A stretch of DNA of 62,670 nucleotides from JAZFYD01 sp036443405 (GTDB lineage: Bacteria > Planctomycetota > PLA2), in contig JAZFYD010000021.1 in the NCBI GenBank assembly GCA_036443405.1, positions 1-62,670 on the forward strand, written 5' to 3'. The notes under the pieces are model-generated. The model was not told where the DNA came from. It ran no database searches and saw nothing but the letters and a program-made list of their open reading frames with translations. The translations under genes were made by a program, and so were the position numbers. Within the stretch, counting starts at the first letter, position 1. Every line of letters starts with the position of its first letter. Positions 42,630 through 50,290 of this stretch are shown here, one piece after another.

Positions 42630-43571
42630 ATGAAACCGCTGCCGCTTCTGATTGTGGCCGTCATGTCCGCCGGCCTGTCCGCAGGGGACAAAGCCATCAG
42701 CGCCTTTTCTCTGAAAAAGGACAAGAACGTCAAGAGCGCCATCGACATCACCGAGGTGCGGCTCGGCACCGGCGCGGCGGACCCCAAAGACGCGATCCCC
42801 GCGATCTGGAAGCCGAAGGCGGTTCCGGCGGAGAAGGCGACGTGGGTGCGCGACGGCGACCGCGTGCTCGGCGTGGAGATCAACGGCGAGTCACGCGCGT
42901 ATCCGCTGATGCTGCTCGAAGTCCACGAGATGGTGAACGACACCCTTGGCGGCACGCCGATCGCGCCAAACTACTGACCGCTGTGTGATTCGGCGCTCGG
43001 TTTCGATCGCCGCCTCGACGGGAAAACGATGCGCTTTGGCATCTCCGGATATCTCTACCGCAACGCGGTGCTGTATTACGACAAGGAGACGGAGACCTTT
43101 TGGGGACAGGCGACGGGCAGGGCGGTGGTCGGCCCGCAAACCGGCAAACAGCTCAAGTGGATCCCGACGACGGTGACGACGTTCGCCGACTGGAAAAAAC
43201 GCTACCCGAAAACGACGGTGCTCGCGCCCGTGCAGGACTTGCGCAACTATCGCCGCACGCACCGGTACTACAAGGAGCGGTACCACAGCCACGACCGGCT
43301 GATGTTCCCGATGTCGCCGAGCGTCAAGATCGATCCCAAGTACAAGAAGAAGGACAACTGCACGGTTGTGCTGTGGAAGGATCAGGCGAGGTGCTACCCG
43401 CATCCGGCGTTCGAGGGTCGCATCGAGGACGGCGACCTGTTCGTCACGAAGGACAAGAACGGGTTCGTGAAGGTGACCGACAAAACGGGCAAACTCGTTC
43501 CATCGATGCACGCCTACTGGATCGCCTGGTGCGCGTTCTACCCCGCCGGCCAAACGTGGTCCCCCCCCTAA
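42630..43571 (+). CDS. DUF3179 selenoprotein candidate (in-frame UGA = Sec)
   Basis: The frame runs for 313 residues if the TGA at 42975-42977 is read as selenocysteine at residue 116. The DUF3179 family normally has the motif Y-C-P-L-C followed by a small residue and FDR. Here it reads N-Y-U-P-L-C-D-S-A-L-G-F-D-R, so Sec replaces the first Cys of a CxxC pair. Before the break are the family segments VLGVEINGESRAYPLMLLEVHE and the GGTPIAPNY strand. After it come GISGYLYRNAVLYYD and WGQATGRAVVGPQTGK. An N-terminal signal peptide (LPLLIVAVMSAGLSA) places it outside the cytoplasm. A SECIS-like hairpin follows the UGA. The alternative is a nonsense mutation or sequencing error. Confidence 0.82.
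42991..43012 (+). promoter_or_regulatory. Bacterial SECIS-like hairpin, DUF3179 gene
   Basis: CGGCG (42991-42995) pairs with CGCCG (43008-43012), then after a C/U mismatch UCG pairs with CGA, leaving a GUUU apical loop. The loop G is base 26 counting the U of UGA as 1, exactly as in the SelW-like gene. The unpaired pyrimidine below the upper stem recalls the bulged U of the E. coli fdhF element. Confidence 0.6.
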
Positions 43572-43876
43572 CCGGTTCCCCTCCCAACCGGTTCCTGGAC
43601 CCGGTGTTGATCCGCGTAACCGCTTAGCCAATAGCCAGTTGCGGCTGGCCAGCGCGGCAGCGGTGCCGCGCGCCGTTGGCCACCAACTACGGTGGGTCGA
43701 CGAGAACGCCAGCACAGACCGATTCGCGAACGAGTCTTGCCATCCGACTCCCCGATCGGCGCCCTCAAATGCGGAACCAATGCCGCAGTTGACCGTCATA
43801 ACTCGTTATGAATAAGCGGGTTGCGGCCATGCCGAAGGGATCCTGGAACCGCGTCGGGGAACCGCGTCGGGGAGGG
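43570..43876. repeat. GGTTCC-armed imperfect palindrome (element B)
   Basis: The 310-bp gap between convergent genes carries a second copy of the family seen at 18.1-18.4 kb, in inverted orientation. The left arm has AACCGGTTCC twice (43570 and 43586). The right arm has a tandem 2x13 bp repeat GGAACCGCGTCGG (43845-43870). The shared core includes a stretch ending in ATGCCGCAGTTGACCGTCATAACTCG (given in parts: ATGCCGCAGTTGACCG and TCATAACTCG), which matches CAGTGCCGCATTCGATCG and CCGTAACTCG in element A. The first bases of the left arm overlap the stop codon of the DUF3179 gene. No gene is seen. Confidence 0.8.
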
Positions 43877-43881
43877 GGCGG

Positions 43882-45105
43882 TCAGCCTTTCACGCACACT
43901 ACCTGGCGGAGTTCGTGCACGATTTCGACGAGGTCTTTTTGCGCTTCCATCACCTTCTCGATGGGTTTGTACGCCGCAGGAGTCTCATCGATCACGTTGG
44001 CGTCCTTGCGGCACTCCACGCCGGCGGTGGCGAGGATGTGATCCTCGACGGTGAACCGGCGCTTCGCCTCCGTTCGGGATAGCGCGCGGCCGGCGCCGTG
44101 GCTGCAACTACAGAAACTCTCCGGGTTGCCCTTGCCGCGAACGATGTAGCTGCGCGTGCCCATGCTCCCCGGGATGATCCCGAGATCGCCCTCGCCGGCG
44201 CGCACCGCGCCCTTCCGCGTCACGAGAACCTCCTTGCCGTAATGCGTCTCGCGCGCCACGTAGTTGTGGTGGCAGTTGACGGCCATGTCCCCGAGCGTGA
44301 ACGGCGGCAAGTCCTTGCACATCCGCATGGCATCGAGAATCTGCGCCATCATCAAGTCGCGGTTCTTGCGAGCGAACCGCTGCGCCCACTCGACGGCGAA
44401 CACGTAGTCGAAAAAGTGATCGGACCCCTCGCGAAAGTATGCGAGGTCGCGATCCGGGAGATCGTGGACCTGACGCTCCATGTCCTTGCGAGCCAGCGCG
44501 ATGAAATGCGTGCCGATCCGGTTGCCGACACCGCGTGATCCGCTGTGAAGCATCACCCACACAACGTCGGTCTTGTCGAGACACACCTCGATGAAGTGAT
44601 TCCCGCTCCCGAGCGTCCCGAGTTGGTCGAGCGTTCGTCCACGATCGAGTCGCGGGTGCTTCCTGATGATGCGCTCATACCCCTCGCGCATCCCGCGCCA
44701 CGCCTTCTCCGCCCCCTTCGGCGGATTGGCCCACGAGCCGCGATCGTTGCGGCCCCCGCGATGCGTGCGCCCGTGCGGTACGGCGCGCTCGATAGCCGTG
44801 CGCACCCCCTTCAGGCTCTCCGGGAGATCCGATCCGGTCAGCGACGTTTGCACGGCCATCATCCCGCACCCGATGTCCACGCCAACGGCGGCGGGCACGA
44901 TCGCTTCCAGCGTCGGGATGACGCTCCCAACGGTCGCGCCGATCCCCCAATGCACGTCGGGCATCGCCGCCACCCACTTGTGGATGATCGGCAACTTCGC
45001 GACGTTGCGCAGCTGATCCGCGGCCTTGTCGTCGAACGGCACGCCCTTCACCCAGGCCTTGATGGGAACGCCGCCCGAATTCTTCATCAAGATGTGCTGA
45101 CTCAT
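43882..45105 (-). CDS. rtcB: RNA ligase RtcB
   Basis: This 407-residue RtcB is complete. Metal and nucleotide motifs are visible: AAVGVDIGCGMMAV with the metal Cys, GTLGSGNHFIEV, MLHSGSRGVGNR, NCHHNYV, and the GMP-accepting His in CSHGAGRALSR. It joins 2',3'-cyclic phosphate or 3'-phosphate RNA ends to 5'-OH ends using GTP. The usual partners (archease, RtcA, RtcR) are not adjacent. Length and motif order are normal. Confidence 0.96.
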   Translation of the reverse strand: MSQHILMKNSGGVPIKAWVKGVPFDDKAADQLRNVAKLPIIHKWVAAMPDVHWGIGATVGSVIPTLEAIVPAAVGVDIGCGMMAVQTSLTGSDLPESLKGVRTAIERAVPHGRTHRGGRNDRGSWANPPKGAEKAWRGMREGYERIIRKHPRLDRGRTLDQLGTLGSGNHFIEVCLDKTDVVWVMLHSGSRGVGNRIGTHFIALARKDMERQVHDLPDRDLAYFREGSDHFFDYVFAVEWAQRFARKNRDLMMAQILDAMRMCKDLPPFTLGDMAVNCHHNYVARETHYGKEVLVTRKGAVRAGEGDLGIIPGSMGTRSYIVRGKGNPESFCSCSHGAGRALSRTEAKRRFTVEDHILATAGVECRKDANVIDETPAAYKPIEKVMEAQKDLVEIVHELRQVVCVKG

Positions 45106-45154
45106 CTGTCGTCAATCCTACTCCGTTTGCTTGGGTCCCAGAGCCACACCGAAA

Positions 45155-45188
45155 GGAGCGCGAGTGCCACGCTCAGCACTCGCGCTCC
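45155..45188. terminator. 13-bp perfect hairpin between P-ATPase and rtcB
   Basis: GGAGCGCGAGTGC (45155-45167) pairs perfectly with its complement at 45176-45188 around an 8-base loop. It lies in the 196-bp gap between the end of the P-type ATPase gene and the start of rtcB, both leftward, and is flanked by an imperfect outer repeat (CCAGAGCCA against TGGCTCTTGG). It may be a terminator for the ATPase operon or a leader structure for rtcB. Confidence 0.5.
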
Positions 45189-45258
45189 ACGGCTGCCCCG
45201 TCCAGTCCTGCTCTGGCTCTTGGAACAGGGACGCATCGTGAAACCGCAACGAGCGGCG

Positions 45259-45286
45259 CCGGTTCGCATCTTTTTTCGCGAACCGG
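45259..45286 (-). terminator. Hairpin after the P-type ATPase gene
   Basis: CCGGTTCGC and GCGAACCGG form a 9-bp stem about 16 bases after the ATPase stop, with an A/T-rich loop (T6 on the plus strand). It is the likely first transcript-end structure of the leftward operon. Confidence 0.5.
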
Positions 45287-45301
45287 GTTTTACGCGCAAC
45301 G

Positions 45302-47443
45302 TCACGCGCGCCGCAGCCGCAGCGAGTTCGTGACGACGGTGACCGACGAGAGCGCCATCGCACCGGCCGCGAGGGTCGGTGTGACCGTCCAATCCGTGAT
45401 CGACGCGAACACTCCGGCGGCGAGGGGAATCGCTGCGACGTTGTAGAAAAACGCCCAGAACAGGTTCCAGCGAATCGTCCGGACCGCTGCGCGGCCAAGC
45501 GCGACGGCGTCGGCCACCGCGCGCGGGTCGTTCTTGAGCAACGTCACGTCGGCGCTCTCGATAGCCACGTCGGTCCCCGCGCCCATCGCGATTCCCACAT
45601 CGGCCGCCGCCAGCGCCGGCGCATCGTTGAGCCCATCCCCGACCATTGCCGCGGGCGCTAGCGCCGACACCGCATCGACTTTTTCTTCGGGCAGCAATTC
45701 CGCCCGCATCCGCTGGATCCCGGCGGCGTCCGCAGCGGATCGCACCGCACCCTCGGTATCCCCGCTCAGCAGGACGGATTCGACGCCGAGTTCCTTCAGC
45801 CGCGCCACCGCCTCCGGACTCTCGGGCCGCAAACGATCGCCTACGGCCAGCAGCCCAACCGCGTTCCCATCGCGCGACACCGCAAGAAACGTCCTTCCCG
45901 CGGAGCGCTCTGATTCGGCCGCCTCGTGAAGACCGGCGAGATCCACACCCTGTTCCTCGAGGAATCGAAAGCTCCCGACGCGCACCTCGTGCCCCGCAAC
46001 CGTCCCGAGAATCCCGCGCCCCGCGTGCGCGCGAAATCCGCTGGCTTCGGGCACTTCGACACCACGTTCGGCGGCGCCCGACAACACCGCGCGCGCGAGC
46101 GGATGCTCACTCTTGGCCTCGAGCGCAGCCGCCAGCGCGAGCACGCCCGCCTCGTCGGGGCCGCCATCCGAACCGGGGCCGGTCGCGACATGCACGGCTT
46201 CGAGCCGTGGGTTGCCCTCGGTCAACGTGCCTGTCTTGTCGAACGCAACCCGCTCGACACCGGCCAGCGCCTGCAGCGCGCGCGCGTCACGGAAGAGCAA
46301 CCCCTTCTGCGCGCCGCGCCCGACGGCCGCGACGATCGCCGTCGGGGTCGCGAGCCCCATCGCGCAGGGACACGCGATGATGAGCACCGTCACCGCATGC
46401 ATCACCGCGCGCTCGGCGCCCCCGCCCGCGAGCAACCACCCGCCGAGCGTCGCGAGCGCGATGCCGAGCACGACCGGAACGAACACGGCCGCGATCTTGT
46501 CGACGAGATCCTGCACAGGCGCACGCGAGTTCTGCGCCTGCTCGACCGCCTGCACGATGCGTGCGAACGCCGTCCGGTGCCCGACCCGCTTCGCGCGCAT
46601 CACGATCGTCCCGGCGCCGTTGATCGTCGCGCCGATCACGCGGTCGCCGACGGTCTTGTCCACCGGAAGGCTCTCGCCGGTCAGGAGCGATTCGTCCATG
46701 CTGGTATCGCCCTCGACGACCTCGCCGTCTACCGGTACGCGCTCGCCCGGCCGCACGCGGCACAGGTCGCCGGCGCGCACCTGCGCCACCGGCATTCGTT
46801 GCTCCTCCCCGTCGCGAATCACCGCCGCGGTCTCGGGCGCGCGCTGCAACAACGCACGCACCGCCTCCCCGGCCCGCGCCTTGGAGCGCGCCTCCAGAAA
46901 CCGACCGACCAAAACGAGCGCCACGATCATCGCCGCGGAGTCGAACCAGAGCGGCTGGCCGGCCCCGCCGAGAAGCAGCAACAAGAACGACGTGACCCAG
47001 GCGGTCCACGTCCCGAGCGCGATCAGCGTGTTCATGTCGGCCGCGCGCACGCGCAGGAGCCGCACGGCCCCAACGGTGAATTGCCGACCGCACCAACCGA
47101 CGGCGAACAACGAAACCGCGGCCGCCGCCCACGGCGACTCGAAACCCATCGAAAGCACCATGACGACGGCGCCGGCCGCGATCGCGAGGACCATGTCCCG
47201 CGACAACGCGGCGAGTTCGTTGCGTGGCTCCGTCCCGTGCGGGACAAGGCGAAAACCAGCCAGCGACTCGAGCGCACGCGCATCGAAGGTCGCCGGATCG
47301 ACTTTCAAGACGGCCGATTCGGTCGCGAGATTGACCTGCGCCTCCTCGACGCCCGCGACCTCCTCGAGGGCGGTCGTCAGGCGCGCAACGCACGACGCGC
47401 AGTGCATGCCCTTCACGTCAAAGATCTCGCGCACTTCCGTCAC
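45302..47443 (-). CDS. Copper-type P1B ATPase
   Basis: This 713-residue pump has one N-terminal heavy-metal domain with GMHCASC, the transmembrane metal motif CPC in IIACPCAMGLATP, the phosphorylation site DKTGT, the SEHPLARA motif and the hinge VGDGLNDAPAL. These are diagnostic of CopA-like Cu+ exporters of the P1B-1 class. GTG at 47443 is the start because it overlaps the antiporter stop as GTGA and yields a complete metal-binding domain. It is coupled to the cation antiporter upstream. No CueR-like regulator is adjacent. Confidence 0.93.
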   Translation of the reverse strand: MTEVREIFDVKGMHCASCVARLTTALEEVAGVEEAQVNLATESAVLKVDPATFDARALESLAGFRLVPHGTEPRNELAALSRDMVLAIAAGAVVMVLSMGFESPWAAAAVSLFAVGWCGRQFTVGAVRLLRVRAADMNTLIALGTWTAWVTSFLLLLLGGAGQPLWFDSAAMIVALVLVGRFLEARSKARAGEAVRALLQRAPETAAVIRDGEEQRMPVAQVRAGDLCRVRPGERVPVDGEVVEGDTSMDESLLTGESLPVDKTVGDRVIGATINGAGTIVMRAKRVGHRTAFARIVQAVEQAQNSRAPVQDLVDKIAAVFVPVVLGIALATLGGWLLAGGGAERAVMHAVTVLIIACPCAMGLATPTAIVAAVGRGAQKGLLFRDARALQALAGVERVAFDKTGTLTEGNPRLEAVHVATGPGSDGGPDEAGVLALAAALEAKSEHPLARAVLSGAAERGVEVPEASGFRAHAGRGILGTVAGHEVRVGSFRFLEEQGVDLAGLHEAAESERSAGRTFLAVSRDGNAVGLLAVGDRLRPESPEAVARLKELGVESVLLSGDTEGAVRSAADAAGIQRMRAELLPEEKVDAVSALAPAAMVGDGLNDAPALAAADVGIAMGAGTDVAIESADVTLLKNDPRAVADAVALGRAAVRTIRWNLFWAFFYNVAAIPLAAGVFASITDWTVTPTLAAGAMALSSVTVVTNSLRLRRA

Positions 47444-48420
47444 GCCTCGCGCAAGCAGACCCAGAGAACGAACACGAAGTAGAGGGTGAGCAGCAGCGCG
47501 CCCTGACGGCGGCCGATGCGGCGCTCGCGGCGCAGCAGCGGGAACGCGAGAATCGCGAAACACGCGGCGATGGGCAGCTCGACCTTGCGCATCATCTCCG
47601 GCACGGGGATCGGCCGGGTCAGCGTGACCACGCCGAGCACGAACAGGAGGTTGAACAGGTTGGATCCCGCGAGGTTGCCAACGGCGAGGTCCACCTGTTT
47701 CTTGCGCACGGCGGCCAGGGTCGCTGCAAGCTCCGGGAGCGACGTCCCGAGCGCGACCATCGTGATTCCGATGACGTGCTCGGAGACTCCAAGCAGGAGC
47801 GCGGTCCGTTCGGCACCGTATCGCAGCATCTCGGCACCGAGTGTGATGCCTGCGAGGCTGATGAAGATCCACAGCAGATCCCGGCCAACGACGGGTTGGA
47901 CATCGGGCTCGGCCTCCGTCTCGCGCCGGTGCGACCGGGCGTGGCGAATCGACAGCCACAGATAGAGTCCAAAAAGCGACAGAAGCACGACCGCCATCGG
48001 AGCCATCAATAAGACGGTCCCATCGCTCTCGGGCGAAAGTCCGATGCCCACAATGAGGACGAGCACCGCGAGCACGCCGAGCGGCAAGTCGAGCCTCAGC
48101 AGGTTGCGTTTCACGTGAACGCTGGCGAGAAACGCCGCGATTCCGAGGATCAGTCCGACGTTGGCGATGTTGCTGCCAACGACGTTCGCGATCGCGAGCA
48201 CCTCGTCGCCGTTCGCCGCGGCGATCAGGGAAAACACCAACTCCGGCGCGGACGTGCCGAAACCGAGGACCACCGCGCCGACCACGGTGGGCGGCATCCG
48301 GAGGGAGCGGGCAAGGTGCGCGGCGTGCTCGACGAGCCGATCGCCGGTCCAGAAAAGGACGACCACGCCGCCGGCCACCATCAGCGGCGGCAGGACGAAT
48401 TCGACGAACCAGCCCGGCAT
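47440..48420 (-). CDS. Calcium/sodium antiporter (YrbG/CaCA family)
   Basis: This 326-residue membrane protein contains both inverted alpha repeats of the CaCA superfamily: GFGTSAPELVFSLIAA with VVGSNIANVGLILG, and ALGTSLPELAATLAA with NLAGSNLFNLLFVLG. It exchanges Na+ or H+ for Ca2+ or a similar cation across the inner membrane. About ten helices are expected. The loop at residues 150-180 is charged (RHARSHRRETEAE). Its stop overlaps the P-type ATPase start, so both are in one operon for cation handling. Confidence 0.92.
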   Translation of the reverse strand: MPGWFVEFVLPPLMVAGGVVVLFWTGDRLVEHAAHLARSLRMPPTVVGAVVLGFGTSAPELVFSLIAAANGDEVLAIANVVGSNIANVGLILGIAAFLASVHVKRNLLRLDLPLGVLAVLVLIVGIGLSPESDGTVLLMAPMAVVLLSLFGLYLWLSIRHARSHRRETEAEPDVQPVVGRDLLWIFISLAGITLGAEMLRYGAERTALLLGVSEHVIGITMVALGTSLPELAATLAAVRKKQVDLAVGNLAGSNLFNLLFVLGVVTLTRPIPVPEMMRKVELPIAACFAILAFPLLRRERRIGRRQGALLLTLYFVFVLWVCLREA

Positions 48421-48505
48421 CGTGGCCAAGCGTACCCGGAGCCCCAACCCATCCCTGCAAGTCCTGGCGGAACCAGCCGATGTACAGAGTGGGGACCTCA
48501 AATAC

Positions 48506-49099
48506 ATGGATGACACACCGACCGGGCCCGCGCCGCGCGTACTCGTCGTGAGGAACGACGACGCCGAGCGCCTAGCCCTCGAACTCACTCTCCAAGACGC
48601 CGGCTTTCAGACCGTCGGCGCCGCCAACCGCGAGCAAGCGCTTGCGCGCGCGGAGGACGGGATCGAACTGATTCTGCTCGACTGCCAGGATTCGCCGATT
48701 GACGGCGTTGAATGCATGCAGTACTTCGCGGAAGCGTTCCCGGGGATTCCCGGGTTCGTAATCGCCGAGACGGACCGGGATGCCGCGGCCGATCCGGCGA
48801 TCGGCGCAGCGGCGCTGGGTCGGATCCGCGCGCCTGTCGAGCCTGCCGAGATCATTGCGCACATTGAGAAGGCGCTGCACGGCCGGCGGGAGCCGTCTCC
48901 TCCGCCCGCGATCGATCCGAACATGCTGATCCGGGAACTCGCCGAAGCCAGCGTTCCCCTCGCCGAAGTGTCGCAGCGGCTGATCAAGGCGACGCTCGAG
49001 ATCACCGGGGGCAATCGCGCGGCCGCGGCCCGGCGCCTCGGCGTCAGCGAGCGAACGATCTACAACAAGGTCAAGCGCTTCGGCGCCCAGCCGTCCTGA
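48506..49099 (+). CDS. Degenerate receiver with Fis-type HTH
   Basis: This 197-residue protein has a receiver-like N-terminal domain (RVLVVRNDDAERLALE, LILLDCQDSPIDG with the candidate phospho-Asp). The usual Lys near the end is replaced (GRIRAPVEP where a KPF/KPV is expected). A Pro-rich linker leads to a C-terminal Fis-type helix-turn-helix (LIKATLEITGGNRAAAARRLGVSERTIYNKVKRF in pieces). There is no AAA+ domain, so it resembles PrrA/RegA-like or ActR-like regulators. It lies beside the Pel-like locus and ends six bases from the glycosidase gene. Control of that locus is possible but not shown. Confidence 0.8.
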   Translation: MDDTPTGPAPRVLVVRNDDAERLALELTLQDAGFQTVGAANREQALARAEDGIELILLDCQDSPIDGVECMQYFAEAFPGIPGFVIAETDRDAAADPAIGAAALGRIRAPVEPAEIIAHIEKALHGRREPSPPPAIDPNMLIRELAEASVPLAEVSQRLIKATLEITGGNRAAAARRLGVSERTIYNKVKRFGAQPS

Positions 49100-49104
49100 C
49101 GTCC

Positions 49105-50124
49105 CTATCTGGCTCGGGCGTCGCCGGCGCGCGGAATGCGGTCGAGCGGCGTCCGTGAAATGCACGGGATGAATCCGGCATCGCGCGAGCGCTTTGTTGC
49201 CGCCGCGGTGTTTCTTGGATCGATGCAGTAGTCCAATGTGAATACGGGCAGGCCGCGCAGTCGGAACTGGCCGAGTTGTTTCGCCAGCGCGCGGCTCGCC
49301 GCTTCGTCCGTCGGCGAATCGGCGCTCTCGGGGTCGTCCCAATCGTCGGTGGCCTTGCCGCGAAAGCTCAGGTCCTCGTGGGCCACGGCGTCGATGTAGC
49401 CGTAGTACTCCGGCACCCGATGCCCCAGATCCGCGCCGTTTTGCGCCACGATGAGAAAACCCGGGCGCTTCTTGCGCGCGTACACGCGCAGATCCCGGAT
49501 CAACTCCGCCATCGCGCGCGCCGGCTCGACCCCGGCCCGCCTGGCCGCCGCCGCGACCGACGGCTCGGCGTAACCGAGCACCCAGTCCAGGTACGCGCCG
49601 TCGAAACCGTCGGCGAGGATGCGATCGAGCATCGCATCGGCGGAACCGAACAACACCGCGCGCCACCGGATGTCCCAATATGCGACGGGGTAGTTGCCGG
49701 CCCACTGGTCGGGGTCGACCGACAGCAGGAACCCGGGATGGCCCCGCTTTTCCCGCGTGGGCGCCCGCCACTGCGCGCCCCAGTAGGTGCGGTAGTCCTC
49801 GGCCTGCCCGACGTTCAGGTACGCGAGGCAGAGCTTTCGGCTCCCGCGAGCGCGCGCGACCACGGATTTCATCGGGAACGACTCACGGCCGCGCACCGAG
49901 CGCATCGGTTCGAGCACGACCATGTCGACGGTGGCCCGCTCGATCGCCTCGACGGCCCCCTCCTTCTCGATGCCCTGGAGCTGAATCGCCCACGAACGCA
50001 CCTCGTCCAACCGCGGCGGGCGCGAAAACGTCTCCTTCGGCGTACCGCGACAGCCCTCCGCGAGCGCGACAAGAACCACGCCGTGAATCAGTGTGAGACG
50101 AAAACGTCCGTGAAAGTGACGCAT
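49105..50124 (-). CDS. GH114-like (PelA hydrolase-type) glycosidase
   Basis: This 339-residue secreted or lipid-anchored protein has a hydrophobic leader ending LVALAEGC. The TIM-barrel family signatures of GH114/TM1410-like enzymes are in order: CLAYLNVGQAEDYRTYW, NYPVAYWDIRW, ILADGFDGAYLDWVLGY with the acidic catalytic pair, and FLIVAQNGADL, then DAVAHEDLSFRG. In Pseudomonas PelA, a hydrolase domain of this general type is fused to the deacetylase. Here it is a separate, divergently encoded gene next to the deacetylase. The ATG at 50124 gives the best signal peptide; ATGs at 50136 and 50214 are possible. Confidence 0.78.
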   Translation of the reverse strand: MRHFHGRFRLTLIHGVVLVALAEGCRGTPKETFSRPPRLDEVRSWAIQLQGIEKEGAVEAIERATVDMVVLEPMRSVRGRESFPMKSVVARARGSRKLCLAYLNVGQAEDYRTYWGAQWRAPTREKRGHPGFLLSVDPDQWAGNYPVAYWDIRWRAVLFGSADAMLDRILADGFDGAYLDWVLGYAEPSVAAAARRAGVEPARAMAELIRDLRVYARKKRPGFLIVAQNGADLGHRVPEYYGYIDAVAHEDLSFRGKATDDWDDPESADSPTDEAASRALAKQLGQFRLRGLPVFTLDYCIDPRNTAAATKRSRDAGFIPCISRTPLDRIPRAGDARAR

Positions 50125-50244
50125 CAACCTTTCCATTCGGCGCAACCCGCAGGAACCAGCAACCGCGCGTAAAGCAGCGCGCCGCAAAACGCCGAAAAGA
50201 CCGCGGAAGAACATTTCGGACCGGCCCGGGGGGGTCGGATCCGG

Positions 50245-50268
50245 TCCTTCCTGCGGGGGCAGGAAGGA
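50245..50268 (+). promoter_or_regulatory. Hairpin upstream of the PelA-like gene
   Basis: TCCTTCCTGC and GCAGGAAGGA form a perfect 10-bp stem with a GGGG loop, 22 bases before the deacetylase ATG and within the divergent region. The right arm contains an AGGAAGGAG-like purine run, so the stem could mask a ribosome-binding sequence. No c-di-GMP riboswitch core is visible. Confidence 0.4.
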
Positions 50269-50290
50269 GACAAAAGACAGGTGCTCCGGG

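Noticed and set aside
42946..43571. The DUF3179 gene as a pseudogene split by a nonsense mutation
   Set aside because: The stop is exactly at a conserved redox Cys, the frame is otherwise intact, and a second gene shows the same UGA plus hairpin arrangement. Recoding is the better reading, though a read check is still needed.
41296..43571. Genome-wide reassignment of UGA (genetic code 4 or 25)
   Set aside because: Many genes here end in UGA, including tight ATGA and GTGA overlaps, so UGA is a normal stop.
50125..50290. A c-di-GMP riboswitch upstream of the Pel-like operon
   Set aside because: I looked for GEMM-I and GEMM-II core words and tetraloop-receptor features and did not find them; only a simple hairpin is present.
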